Positions 49,362-58,180 of a DNA stretch of 64,000 nt are shown here, in pieces. The notes under the pieces were generated by a model that was given only the letters and a program-made list of their open reading frames with translations, made no database searches and was not told the DNA's origin. A program made the translations under genes and the position numbers. The DNA is from Marinomonas transparens (GTDB lineage Bacteria > Pseudomonadota > Gammaproteobacteria > Pseudomonadales > Marinomonadaceae), in contig NZ_JAEMNX010000019.1 of assembly GCF_016463975.1 (NCBI RefSeq), positions 1-64,000 on the forward strand, in the 5' to 3' direction. Each line of letters opens with the position of its first letter. Position 1 is the stretch's first letter.

Positions 49362-49840
49362 AATCACTCTTGCTTGCAGCTTTAGTTCTCGTTAGCGCCC
49401 ATGCGTCAGCAGAAGGTCAAATTGCGAGTTTATTTAGCTTTGAATCTGCAGCCTCCCGCCCAGATGCTGACAGCGGAAACACCCCTTCCAGCAATGTTAC
49501 CTCTATTGTCAATGCTGGAATGGAGTTTACTACACCGCAAAATATTGCTGTTCATGGCGGGGCTTCATTTATCATCGGCGAAGAGTTTGAAAGCGCAATA
49601 AATGTAGGCGTTCGTTTTTATAGCTCAGCCCCCGCTTTTCAAATTCTCCCTAACGCCCCTATATGGTCCTTTATTGGCGGTAGCGTGTCCTTTTTTGACG
49701 AGACAGTCTATTACCCAGAAGCAGGGTTTCGCATAGGGATATCTAATGTTTCAAGGCTAGATGTGTTTGTAAAACTATTAACCAGCGACAGCGACACCTA
49801 TAACAACCATGTTATGGTTGGAGCAGGGTTAACATTTTAA
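49358..49840 (+). CDS. Small predicted outer-membrane barrel protein
   Basis: 160 residues. A signal peptide (about 1-18, ending ASA-EG) is followed by alternating hydrophobic strands and a C-terminal Phe (VGAGLTF), typical of eight-strand outer-membrane barrels. No named family is recognised. It is translationally coupled to the coiled-coil gene and lies in the flgP-flgT operon, so a role near the flagellar outer-membrane ring is possible but unproven. Confidence 0.75.
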   Translation: MKSLLLAALVLVSAHASAEGQIASLFSFESAASRPDADSGNTPSSNVTSIVNAGMEFTTPQNIAVHGGASFIIGEEFESAINVGVRFYSSAPAFQILPNAPIWSFIGGSVSFFDETVYYPEAGFRIGISNVSRLDVFVKLLTSDSDTYNNHVMVGAGLTF

Positions 49841-49848
49841 TTTTCAAG

Positions 49849-50010
49849 ATGAAATACATGCCTTTTCTGATCGTCAGCTTGCTAATAGCATCTATTTATA
49901 TTTGGCGGCAAAATAGCAACATAATACCCGTTACTCTACCCAGTGAAATGCAGCGACAAGAGATGATTGGCACCGCAAATACATCAAGCATCTCTCTGAC
50001 TCCGTTATAA
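49849..50010 (+). CDS. Possible 53-residue membrane peptide
   Basis: An ATG 8 bp after the previous stop starts a 53-codon frame. One hydrophobic helix (about 4-19, PFLIVSLLIASIYIW) is followed by a polar tail. No strong ribosome-binding site is visible, but the frame fits the gap between its neighbours closely. It could be an inner-membrane micro-protein; it is unsupported by known families. Confidence 0.45.
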   Translation: MKYMPFLIVSLLIASIYIWRQNSNIIPVTLPSEMQRQEMIGTANTSSISLTPL

Positions 50011-50029
50011 AATATTTGAGCCTTGTTTT

Positions 50030-50977
50030 ATGGAACAACTGATTGCCCAACTCGAAGCAAAAGTGAACCAGCTAACTGAGCAACTGAAAAATGCTTACGA
50101 GGAAATACAGCAATTAAAGGGTAATAACCATGGCGCCATTGAACACAGTGCGTCAATGGACTTACTGCAACATATGGCTGATCGCTCCACAGAAGATCAA
50201 GTACAACTCTATATCGAAGACTCACTTAACCTTTTAGAGACAGCATCAGCCCCTAAACAAGCAGCAAAGGCAAATCCAGTTGAAACCCAACTTAGCTTTG
50301 ACTTACTGTATGAATCCGCTGCTAGCAGCACCACATCCACGACAACAGAACAGACTGATTACATGACCATACAAGAAACTGAGCTTAACAGCTTACCAGA
50401 AGCACAAAATGACAAGTTAGTGGACAACATCTCTAGCACACAAGAAACAAATGACGGCCCAATAGACGACATAGCGACATTGACGCCCGAACAAAAAAAG
50501 CGCCAAAAGAACCAGAAGAATAATCGCCGCCTCATTAAGATGCTTGAAGATCGCTACCCTAAAGCCTTTGACTGGAATCAGCCAAAACCCCTGAAGGTCG
50601 GTATAGACAAAGATATGGTATTAGATGAAGACTTCAATGCCAGTAAGCAAAAACGCGCCCTAGCAGCCTACACACGCTCAGACCGCTACAAGAAGTGCTT
50701 GCTTTCAGGCCAACCTAGGGTCGACCTAGAAGGGGTTGCAGTCAATAATGAGCCTGCCTTACCCGCAGCTATGATACCCAAGAAAGAAAAGACAACCTTT
50801 AACAGACCAAAGACAGATAAATCCGCTCGTCCAAAAGGCAAACTTCAAGCAAAACCAAAAGCATCAAGGGCACAACAAACCACCCCCTCACGTAAAAAAG
50901 AGGACGATGTTTATAGCAATCTATCCACTGAAGAGCGTATGAAAGCGAAACTTGAAAAACTATTAAATAAATCCTAA
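50030..50977 (+). CDS. ProQ/FinO-family RNA-binding protein with N-terminal coiled coil
   Basis: 315 residues. Residues 1-32 form a coiled coil (EQLIAQLEAKVNQLTEQLKN), followed by an acidic, low-complexity linker. The ProQ/FinO domain (about 155-240) has NRRLIKMLEDRYPKAFDW, LKVGIDKDM, KQKRALAAYTRSDRYKKCLLSGQPRVDLEG. A basic Lys/Arg-rich tail follows. It is unlike E. coli ProQ, where the ProQ domain is N-terminal. ProQ-type proteins bind structured sRNAs and mRNA 3' ends. The operon setting links it loosely to the flagellar genes. Confidence 0.82.
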   Translation: MEQLIAQLEAKVNQLTEQLKNAYEEIQQLKGNNHGAIEHSASMDLLQHMADRSTEDQVQLYIEDSLNLLETASAPKQAAKANPVETQLSFDLLYESAASSTTSTTTEQTDYMTIQETELNSLPEAQNDKLVDNISSTQETNDGPIDDIATLTPEQKKRQKNQKNNRRLIKMLEDRYPKAFDWNQPKPLKVGIDKDMVLDEDFNASKQKRALAAYTRSDRYKKCLLSGQPRVDLEGVAVNNEPALPAAMIPKKEKTTFNRPKTDKSARPKGKLQAKPKASRAQQTTPSRKKEDDVYSNLSTEERMKAKLEKLLNKS

Positions 50978-50983
50978 AAAGTA

Positions 50984-51012
50984 TTTACATAGAATAGCGC
51001 GGCATATATTAT
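50984..51012 (+). promoter_or_regulatory. Promoter of tRNA-Tyr
   Basis: TTTACA (50984-50989) and TATTAT (51007-51012) are 17 bases apart, each 5 of 6 to consensus. A GC-rich discriminator follows, as in stringently controlled stable-RNA promoters. The -10 lies inside a perfect palindrome (50996-51022). Confidence 0.7.
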
Positions 51013-51022
51013 GTGCCGCGCT
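50996..51022. repeat. Inverted repeat overlapping the tRNA-Tyr promoter
   Basis: AGCGCGGCA and TGCCGCGCT are perfect 9-base arms, extendable inward to 12 with one wobble pair. The -10 element forms the loop. There is no T-run, so it is not an ordinary terminator for the ProQ-family gene ending at 50977. Confidence 0.75.
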
Positions 51023-51027
51023 GCTGT

Positions 51028-51111
<84 letters not shown>

Positions 51112-51335
51112 TTAGCATTTTTCTTTATAGATCAAAATCTTACCCCATAATCCCTATCGCACAATAAATTAACCTAGAACAAGCAATCAGCCATATCTCA
51201 GAAATTCACACACTTAAACTAGAAACACATCAGGCACACCTTCATCTAAATTCTGCCACCACCAAAACACTTCAACATATAGCATTCAAAAATACAAAAC
51301 AAAGCCATCACTAGACCAAATACCATTTCGAATAA
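51112..51335. other. Spacer between converging tRNA units
   Basis: These bases between tRNA-Tyr and the minisatellite are AT-rich. A TTTTTCTTT run about 8 bases past tRNA-Tyr could help termination. Otherwise I see nothing; frames on both strands are broken by stops. Confidence 0.5.
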
Positions 51336-51408
51336 TAGACGATAGACGATAGACGATAGACGATAGACGATAGACGATAGACGATAGACGATAGACGATA
51401 GACGATAG
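51336..51408. repeat. 7-bp minisatellite (TAGACGA) about 10.4 copies
   Basis: Ten perfect copies of TAGACGA followed by TAG. It lies about 60 bp past the last tRNA of the minus-strand array, outside any convincing gene. Perfect repeats suggest active slippage. Confidence 0.97.
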
Positions 51409-51470
51409 TAGAGAGCTTAAGAAAAACTTAAATAGAGGGAAGGCTTTAAAAAGAGAGAATAACAAGGAAA

Positions 51471-51546
<76 letters not shown>

Positions 51547-51587
51547 ATGAATCAGATTTTTTAAGAATAAAGAGCTGCAGAGATAGT

Positions 51588-51663
<76 letters not shown>

Positions 51664-51704
51664 ATGAATCAGATTTTTTAAGAATAAAGAGCTGCAGAGA
51701 TAGT

Positions 51705-51780
51705 TGGTGGGTCGTACTGGATTCGAACCAGTGACCAATTGATTAAAAGTCAACTGCTCTACCAACTGAGCTAACGACCC
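51705..51780 (-). tRNA. tRNA-Lys (anticodon TTT)
   Basis: 76 bases with encoded CCA. GGGTCGT pairs fully with ACGACCC. The anticodon loop is CTTTTAA. This gene can read both Lys codons by wobble, so the chimeric CTT copies are not essential in principle. Confidence 0.97.
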
Positions 51781-51794
51781 AACTATCAGAGTAA

Positions 51795-51871
51795 TGGGGT
51801 GGACGATGGGGCTTGAACCCACGACCGCCGGAATCACAATCCGGAGCTCTACCAACTGAGCTACGCCCACC
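51795..51871 (-). tRNA. tRNA-His (anticodon GTG)
   Basis: The acceptor GTGGGCG pairs with CGTCCAC (one G-T), preceded by the extra G at -1 opposite the discriminator C, a tRNA-His hallmark. CCA is encoded. Confidence 0.96.
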
Positions 51872-51893
51872 ATTACTAGGTGATCAATAAAAT

Positions 51894-51970
51894 TGGTCGG
51901 AGTAGAGGGATTCGAACCCCCGACATCCTGCTCCCAAAGCAGGCGCGCTACCAGACTGCGCTATACTCCG
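51894..51970 (-). tRNA. tRNA-Pro (anticodon TGG)
   Basis: 77 bases with encoded CCA. CGGAGTA pairs with TACTCCG. The anticodon loop is TTTGGGA. G37 is present, as expected for a TrmD substrate. Confidence 0.96.
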
Positions 51971-51971
51971 A

Positions 51972-52047
51972 TGGCTCCTCGAACTGGACTCGAACCAGTG
52001 ACCCAATGATTAACAGTCATTTGCTCTACCAACTGAGCTATCGAGGA
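51972..52047 (-). tRNA. tRNA-Asn (anticodon GTT)
   Basis: 76 bases with encoded CCA and discriminator G. TCCTCGA pairs with TCGAGGA. Its D-arm region TAGCTCAGTTGGTAGAGCA is identical to that of tRNA-Lys, giving a recombination site for the chimeras downstream. Confidence 0.97.
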
Positions 52048-52088
52048 ACTAATTTTATTCTGTTCGCAACAACTTCCAATAAGGAAGA

Positions 52089-52179
52089 TGGCGGAGGAGG
52101 AGAGATTCGAACTCTCGGTAGGCTATTAACCTACGCCAGTTTTCAAGACTGGTGCATTAAACCGCTCTGCCACCCCTCC
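52089..52179 (-). tRNA. tRNA-Ser (anticodon TGA)
   Basis: 91 bases with encoded CCA and the long variable arm of class II tRNAs. GGAGGGG pairs with the 3' acceptor strand CTCCTCC. First gene of the minus-strand array. Confidence 0.96.
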
Positions 52180-52195
52180 GTTGCGAGCGAGGTGT

Positions 52196-52223
52196 ATATT
52201 ACTGATTTGAAATTTCAGTGCAA
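52196..52223 (-). promoter_or_regulatory. Promoter of the seven-tRNA array
   Basis: On the minus strand, TTGCAC and TAATAT are 16 bases apart, followed by a CG-rich discriminator (ACACCTCGCTCGC) and tRNA-Ser within 20 bases. Confidence 0.6.
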
Positions 52224-52241
52224 CATTTTTCTGAAAAAAAG

Positions 52242-53306
52242 TTAACTTTTTTCACTAACATAGCCCTGTTCAGGGGAAGTACGTATCCAGACATTAGAAT
52301 ACCAATAATAGTGCTTACCTGAATAATCCGGCATAGTGCAGTTAATTCGACCACGACCGACACCAAAAGGCTTTTTAGCTGTCGCTGTTACCTCCTTTTC
52401 AGAGATCCATTCCAGGGTCGCTTTTCCCTGGCCAGACACATAGCAAGTTAGGTCTTTTAAACGATATTTTCCCTGCTTAAATGTCAAGGTAATAGCAACA
52501 GGCTCATCTGTAGCAAAGTCCCCGCCCGTCATTTCATATAGTAGCGGCATAGGTTTCGAGTTTAGCTTCGTTTTTAACGTCGATAACTTTGAATAAGCCC
52601 CAGATGCAGGAAAACGAGGCAAGTTTTCAAAATTAGAACCTGCATTCACTACACCAGACTGCTGACCAAAAGCCATCATTCCCTTTTCCTTAACAAGCTC
52701 ACGAATCGTGTCATTAGATTCGCCGAAAGGGTAAGCCAACATCTTTGGAGAAGAGTCTAAATTTTTAAGCAGTAAGGCTTCAACTTCATCTAGCTCATTG
52801 CTCATACGAGACAACCAAGCTTCATCCGTTTCGCCCTTTATTTTGCGCAGCATATAAGGGTGTCTAACAGTATGATTGGCAAATACTCCTCCCGATAACT
52901 GCATTTCCTTCATCTGTTCCCATGTCAAATGCTTACGCATATGACGCTCAACCGGTTCGGTATTAATAAAAACAGTGAAGGGAAAATTTCGTTCTTTCAA
53001 AATTGGAAAGCCTGCTTGATAAATACTACGCCAAGCATCGTCAAACGTAATAGCAACCGCTTTATCTGGTAATGCTTTATTCGCTTTTAGGTCAGCAAGA
53101 GCTGAAGCAAGATCAACCACCTTGAAGTTAGCTTCTTTAAGATAATCCATATGTTCGGTGAATTGTTCTGGCGTCACAGAAGTAGAAGACGGTGTACTCG
53201 AGTTTACATGATGGTACTGAAGCACTGGCAAATAATCCTGAGCTTGAACAAGTGCACTTGTACTCAACGCCCCCAACACAACCCCATAACGAACCTTTGA
53301 TAACAT
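52242..53306 (-). CDS. Secreted polysaccharide deacetylase family protein
   Basis: About 354 residues from the ATG at 53306, which has an AGGAG ribosome-binding site; the longer frame is unlikely. A signal peptide (about 1-22, ending VQAQD) is followed by the NodB homology domain. Its metal-binding motifs are AITFDDAW and FANHTVRHPYM, with AYPFGESN further on. The C-terminal part (about 250-354) is an Ig-like or beta-rich region. It likely removes acetyl groups from a cell-surface glycan; substrate unknown. Confidence 0.9.
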   Translation of the reverse strand: MLSKVRYGVVLGALSTSALVQAQDYLPVLQYHHVNSSTPSSTSVTPEQFTEHMDYLKEANFKVVDLASALADLKANKALPDKAVAITFDDAWRSIYQAGFPILKERNFPFTVFINTEPVERHMRKHLTWEQMKEMQLSGGVFANHTVRHPYMLRKIKGETDEAWLSRMSNELDEVEALLLKNLDSSPKMLAYPFGESNDTIRELVKEKGMMAFGQQSGVVNAGSNFENLPRFPASGAYSKLSTLKTKLNSKPMPLLYEMTGGDFATDEPVAITLTFKQGKYRLKDLTCYVSGQGKATLEWISEKEVTATAKKPFGVGRGRINCTMPDYSGKHYYWYSNVWIRTSPEQGYVSEKS

Positions 53307-53552
53307 ACCCTCTCCTCTTTGCTTGATATTTACCCTCATTCTACGCGACCAAGGCTCCATCTGGCCACCTAAGGAAGCACACCTCGATGAATGGCAATTA
53401 CTATCTCTGTATTTCCCCAACACAACGCGACTATTATGAACAATGCTTCAGGTATTCTAGGGGGATAAACTGAAATAAATTCAGCCCGAGTTATTGCGTC
53501 CAAAGGATGATCGCGTTAGCGTAATTCTTTCGGCCCAAAACAGAGTATTGGC

Positions 53553-54356
53553 ATGTTAGAAATTGGCACTCAAGTGCACCCTTACCCTCACCAAGATGCA
53601 CTTTATATATTACTTCATCGCAATCAGATTCTAATCGAAGGTGACAATCAATTCCTCATCCCTTTTTCACACTTTCAACCTAACAGCAACATGCGCCCCG
53701 TGTTTTGTGGCCAATGGCATGGACAGGATGTGTTCACCTGTCGCTTTGACTCCATGCCTAAAGGCTTCAAGGAAATAAACCTACGCGATCTACTGTTTCT
53801 ACAGGATCAAGATAATTACATTCTCTTAAGTCGAGCCCATCAGTTGGCATCATGGGACAGAGACCATCAATTCTGTGGACGCTGCGGCACGGCAATGAAA
53901 GACAAGCATCCTAAAGAACACACCAAGATTTGTCCGCAATGCAACTTACGTCACTACCCTCGTATTTCTCCTTGCATCATTGTTTCCATTCGAAAAGACG
54001 ACCAGATTCTCCTTGCCCGTGGACCTCTTTCTACAAAAGGCCAATACAGTAATATTGCTGGTTTTGTTGAGGCAGGAGAAACACTAGAGCAAGCGGTTGC
54101 CCGCGAAATACGTGAAGAAGTAGGCCTTGAAGTCACCAACATTAGCTACACAGACAGCCAACCTTGGTCTTTCCCCCACCAATTAATGGTAGGTTTTTTT
54201 GCTGACTATCTAAGCGGCGACATCACCCCCGCCCCTGGAGAAATTGAAGAAGCTAATTGGTATCCTATCGATAATCTCCCTCACACCCCCAACCTAGTGA
54301 CTATTTCTGGCCAGCTTATTCATAAACATATTGCGCGTATAAAAAGCGGCAATTAA
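53553..54356 (+). CDS. nudC: NAD-capped RNA hydrolase / NADH pyrophosphatase NudC
   Basis: 267 residues. The N-terminal NudC domain is followed by a zinc ribbon (FCGRCG and CPQC), the Nudix box GFVEAGETLEQAVAREIREEVGL, and the family-specific SQPWSFPHQLM motif that marks NADH-type Nudix enzymes. It hydrolyses NADH and removes NAD caps from RNA 5' ends. Confidence 0.96.
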   Translation: MLEIGTQVHPYPHQDALYILLHRNQILIEGDNQFLIPFSHFQPNSNMRPVFCGQWHGQDVFTCRFDSMPKGFKEINLRDLLFLQDQDNYILLSRAHQLASWDRDHQFCGRCGTAMKDKHPKEHTKICPQCNLRHYPRISPCIIVSIRKDDQILLARGPLSTKGQYSNIAGFVEAGETLEQAVAREIREEVGLEVTNISYTDSQPWSFPHQLMVGFFADYLSGDITPAPGEIEEANWYPIDNLPHTPNLVTISGQLIHKHIARIKSGN

Positions 54357-54503
54357 AACACCTTCTGCTGAGCACAAAAAAGGGCGGTCAAGTCCTCTAC
54401 AAAGGGCTTAATTGCCCCTAATTCAACATCAAAATTACACTAGGGATTTGCCTGCCCTTTATCTATACTAGCCGTCCTCTAAGTACTGTAAAACGAGAAT
54501 AGT

Positions 54504-55415
54504 GTGGACGATTTACTAAAATCAATAAAGCAAAAGGTACGACCATTAATAGGTCAGGGTAAAGTCGCAGACTACATCCCGGCCCTCGCCAATGTCGACC
54601 CAAATCAATTTGGCATTGCTATCTATAGTAACGATGGCGCTCTGTACCATACAGGTCAAGCCAATAAGAACTTCTCCATTCAAAGCATCTCAAAAGTCTT
54701 TAGTTTAACACTTGCCATGAAGCATTATGGCGAAACTATGTGGCAACGGGTTGGGCGCGAGCCATCAGGCAACCCTTTCAACTCATTAGTACAGTTAGAG
54801 TATGAGGAAGGCATTCCACGCAATCCCTTTATCAATGCTGGCGCCCTTGTTGTTAGCGACATGAATCATTCACGCTTTGCCACCCCCCATTACGCCATGC
54901 GAGAGTTTATCCGTCGACTAGCAGATAATCCAAAATTGCGTTCAGATAAATCCGTATCAAACTCAGAATATGAATTCCGTTCCCGTAATGCTTCCATGGC
55001 CTACCTGATGAAAGCCTTTGGAAATTTCGAAAACGATGTCGAAGCAGTACTACACAATTACTTTGATAACTGCGCCATGCGCATGAATTGCATTGACCTT
55101 GCTAAAGCCTTTAGTTTCTTGGCGAATAAAGGCTATTGCCGGCACACTGGTGAGCAGGTCCTGACTCACCGAGAAACCACTCAAGTTAATGGGTTGCTCG
55201 CCACCAGCGGCCTCTACGATGAAGCAGGTAACTTTGCTTACCGTGTTGGCCTACCGGGGAAAAGTGGTGTCGGCGGTGGAATTCTTGCCATAGTACCCAA
55301 TCGCTTTTCTATCTGTGTTTGGTCACCAGAACTCAATAAGGCTGGCAACTCTCTCGCGGGTATGGCGGCATTAGAAGCGCTTTCCGAGAACATCGGCTGG
55401 TCGGTGTTTGGTTAA
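54504..55415 (+). CDS. glsA: Glutaminase
   Basis: 303 residues from a GTG start. It converts glutamine to glutamate and ammonia. The beta-lactamase-like fold has the catalytic Ser-Lys in [23 protein letters not shown], and [14 protein letters not shown]. It is single, 147 bp after nudC. Confidence 0.96.
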   Translation: MDDLLKSIKQKVRPLIGQGKVADYIPALANVDPNQFGIAIYSNDGALYHTGQANKNFSIQSISKVFSLTLAMKHYGETMWQRVGREPSGNPFNSLVQLEYEEGIPRNPFINAGALVVSDMNHSRFATPHYAMREFIRRLADNPKLRSDKSVSNSEYEFRSRNASMAYLMKAFGNFENDVEAVLHNYFDNCAMRMNCIDLAKAFSFLANKGYCRHTGEQVLTHRETTQVNGLLATSGLYDEAGNFAYRVGLPGKSGVGGGILAIVPNRFSICVWSPELNKAGNSLAGMAALEALSENIGWSVFG

Positions 55416-55435
55416 TTTTTAAAAGGAAACGTCGA

Positions 55436-55463
55436 ACATAAAGAAGGGCCAAACGGCCCTTCT
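55436..55463 (-). terminator. Probable terminator of ppnN
   Basis: A 9-bp stem AGAAGGGCC/GGCCCTTCT lies between the converging glsA and ppnN. The T-run on the minus strand is short. Confidence 0.5.
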
Positions 55464-55487
55464 CATACGTCATCTAACACTGAACAC

Positions 55488-56861
55488 TTAATCTGTAATA
55501 ACCCGATAGCAAGGTTCATAAACACTACCTGGTAACTTCATCCTCTGCTGAACGACAAACGCCTGTAGTAGCGCATCTAATTTTGCCAGCAAGGCTTTAT
55601 CGCCATGAATTTCAAACGGTCCGTGCTCTTTAATATAAGCCACACCTTGTGCTTTTACATTGCCTGCCACAATCGAAGAAAAGGCCCGACGTAGATCCGC
55701 CGCCAACAAATGCGTATCTTGATCAAAATGCAAATTAAGCTCTCGCACTTTTTCATGGGTTGGCTCAAAGGTATGTTGAAATTCTTCTGGAATAAACAAC
55801 TTCCAGTTGTAATAAAACGCATCATGATGAGCCTTACGATACTGACGCACCTCTTCCATACCTAACTTCATCACTCGCGCCACTTCTACCTCATCGTCAA
55901 TAATAATGCGGTACTTGTTCTGCGCTTCTTTGCCCAATACATCGCCAAGAAAGGCGTGAATTTGCTCAAAGTAATCAGCACTTCCTTTTGGCCCAGTGAA
56001 AACCAATGGAAATGGCACACCAGCATTTTTAGGATGTAATAGAATACCCAAAATATAAAGAATCTCTTCCGCCGTTCCTGCACCGCCTGGAAACACCACA
56101 ATACCATGTCCTGCACGAACAAAAGCCTCAAGACGCTTTTCAATATCTGGCATAATAACCAATTGATTCACAATAGGGTTTGGCGACTCTGCGGCAATAA
56201 TACCCGGCTCGGTCAAACCAAGATAAACACCATTTTTTACCCGTTGTTTAGCATGGGCAATAGCCGCCCCCTTCATCGGCCCCTTCATGGCTCCCGGACC
56301 ACACCCAGTACAAATATTCAATTCGCGTAAGCCCAATTCATGACCTACCCGCTTAGTGTAATCGTATTCATGACGAGCAATAGAATGCCCGCCCCAACAA
56401 ACGATCATATCTGGGTGCTGTATGCGACGAAATACATTGGCATTACGCAATAATTCAAACACCACATTGGTCAGTTTATCTGAACTGGCGTTTTCTAAGC
56501 CACGGGCAAGAATGTATTCATGATAAGTAAAAATAATATCTCGTAATACACTAAACAACATCTCCCGCACACTGCTGATCATCTTTCCATCAACAAAAGC
56601 ACTGCCCGGCGCATTTTTTAACTGTAACTTGACGCCACGTTCTTGCTGTACGATTCGGATTTCAAAATCATTAAACTCTTCCATCACGGCTTGCGGATCA
56701 TCAGAATCACTGCCGCAGTTTAAAATCGCTAAAGCGCAACGATGGAACAATTCGTGTAGGGAGCCAGAATCTTCTGACATACGAGAAATCTCATCTTGCG
56801 ATAACATTTCTAACGAACCTTTTGGTGCGACTAACGCATCAACGCGATCTTCATACTGCAT
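55488..56861 (-). CDS. ppnN: Nucleotide 5'-monophosphate nucleosidase PpnN (YgdH)
   Basis: 457 residues. The LOG-type catalytic region has CTGCGPGAMKGPMKGAAIAH and VVFPGGAGTAEEILYILG; N- and C-terminal extensions are of the PpnN type, which binds (p)ppGpp in E. coli. It cleaves purine nucleotides to base and ribose 5-phosphate. Confidence 0.93.
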   Translation of the reverse strand: MQYEDRVDALVAPKGSLEMLSQDEISRMSEDSGSLHELFHRCALAILNCGSDSDDPQAVMEEFNDFEIRIVQQERGVKLQLKNAPGSAFVDGKMISSVREMLFSVLRDIIFTYHEYILARGLENASSDKLTNVVFELLRNANVFRRIQHPDMIVCWGGHSIARHEYDYTKRVGHELGLRELNICTGCGPGAMKGPMKGAAIAHAKQRVKNGVYLGLTEPGIIAAESPNPIVNQLVIMPDIEKRLEAFVRAGHGIVVFPGGAGTAEEILYILGILLHPKNAGVPFPLVFTGPKGSADYFEQIHAFLGDVLGKEAQNKYRIIIDDEVEVARVMKLGMEEVRQYRKAHHDAFYYNWKLFIPEEFQHTFEPTHEKVRELNLHFDQDTHLLAADLRRAFSSIVAGNVKAQGVAYIKEHGPFEIHGDKALLAKLDALLQAFVVQQRMKLPGSVYEPCYRVITD

Positions 56862-56973
56862 AATCGCTCTCCTTTTCTCATTATTTAATTGTCGTTAACT
56901 AATACTGGTCATGGACGCCACTTTTAGCAAGTTTCAACCATGAACAAAAAAAGAATAGATGGATTCAAATCAA

Positions 56974-58116
56974 TTATTTAGAAGGCTCTTTAGAACGCAG
57001 TGCCTGATAATAATGCGACTTCATTTCAATTAGGCGACTGTAGGTACGACGAAATTCAAACAGTAACGCCCCGTTCAAATACAAAGTACCCAAGGGCACA
57101 TCGGCATTCAATAAAAGCACGACCTGATGGTCATAACATTCATCTACTAAGCTAATAAAACGTCGTACCGAATCATCATTAATACTAAGCGAAACCATGC
57201 GTTCACCAGTCTGACCAGAACCTATAGCACCATCTTCCGTACCTCGTGCTTTAATCTGCTCAAATGGCTCACTACTCAGTTCCGGAATTCCCGTCACCAT
57301 AATATAAGGGTAGTGTTGTGCTAGCTCGATATAATCCAACGCTGACCTCGGCCCATCGCACAAATCATAAAAATCAAACCACGCCAGATTACCTGATGAC
57401 TGAATCACATTGATAGAACGATGACACACAGACAAAGCCTGTTGAGACACAGCACCTTTTGAATATTGATCAAATAGCATCGCCATATCCCGCTCATCTT
57501 GCACAAAATAAATTGTACTAAACCCCGCATGACGAAGCCTATGGTCTGCTTCACCACTAAGATGAATACTAACCAGACGATTCTGTAGCAAAGCAATCGA
57601 AGGCTGAAAACGCACTTTTTCTAACTGGTCTTGAAAGAGATTCTCAATCGCAATATTAGAGGTTGCCACCAAAACCACCCCTTCCTCAAATAAGGCTTCG
57701 GTCAAACCACCTAACAACATAGCATCTGCTATATCTGCAACAAAAAACTCATCAAAACATAACACCTGACATTCTGATGCTAAGCGTTTCGCAATGGCTT
57801 TTAATGGATTTTTCAGCCCAAATGCCAGATTCAATTCCTGGTGCAAGCGCGACATAAAATGATGGAAGTGAAGCCTCAAACTCAGCTCTTTTGGTAAACT
57901 CTCGTGAAACAAGTCCATCAAAAAAGTTTTCCCTCGGCCTACATCCCCCCACATATACAAGCCTTTGACTTGACCCCTAGCCTTTCTTCTCTCTCCCCTT
58001 TTTATAAGCTGATCATAAATACGCTCCAACTCAAGCAAAGCAGATTGCTGATACTCATCATAGGTCACAAGGTGTTCGTTTAATCGAGTTTGATAAAGTT
58101 GCAAAGGTGATGGCAT
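56974..58116 (-). CDS. zapE: Cell division ATPase ZapE (AFG1 family)
   Basis: 380 residues. Walker A is MWGDVGRGKTFLMDLF, Walker B is VLCFDEFFVADIADA, with sensor ATSNIAIENLFQ. ZapE associates with the Z ring in E. coli. It is separated from ppnN by 112 bp. Confidence 0.94.
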   Translation of the reverse strand: MPSPLQLYQTRLNEHLVTYDEYQQSALLELERIYDQLIKRGERRKARGQVKGLYMWGDVGRGKTFLMDLFHESLPKELSLRLHFHHFMSRLHQELNLAFGLKNPLKAIAKRLASECQVLCFDEFFVADIADAMLLGGLTEALFEEGVVLVATSNIAIENLFQDQLEKVRFQPSIALLQNRLVSIHLSGEADHRLRHAGFSTIYFVQDERDMAMLFDQYSKGAVSQQALSVCHRSINVIQSSGNLAWFDFYDLCDGPRSALDYIELAQHYPYIMVTGIPELSSEPFEQIKARGTEDGAIGSGQTGERMVSLSINDDSVRRFISLVDECYDHQVVLLLNADVPLGTLYLNGALLFEFRRTYSRLIEMKSHYYQALRSKEPSK

Positions 58117-58180
58117 AACGAAAACAGCTACCTATTTATAAAAAGCCAATTTGAAGTGCTTTAAAGCCAAGGCAAGGAAT

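Noticed and set aside
51336..51408. CRISPR array
   Set aside because: The units are 7 bp, contiguous and without spacers, so this is a simple minisatellite.
51880..52245. 121-codon plus-strand frame
   Set aside because: It is antisense to tRNA-Pro, tRNA-Asn and tRNA-Ser and has no independent support.
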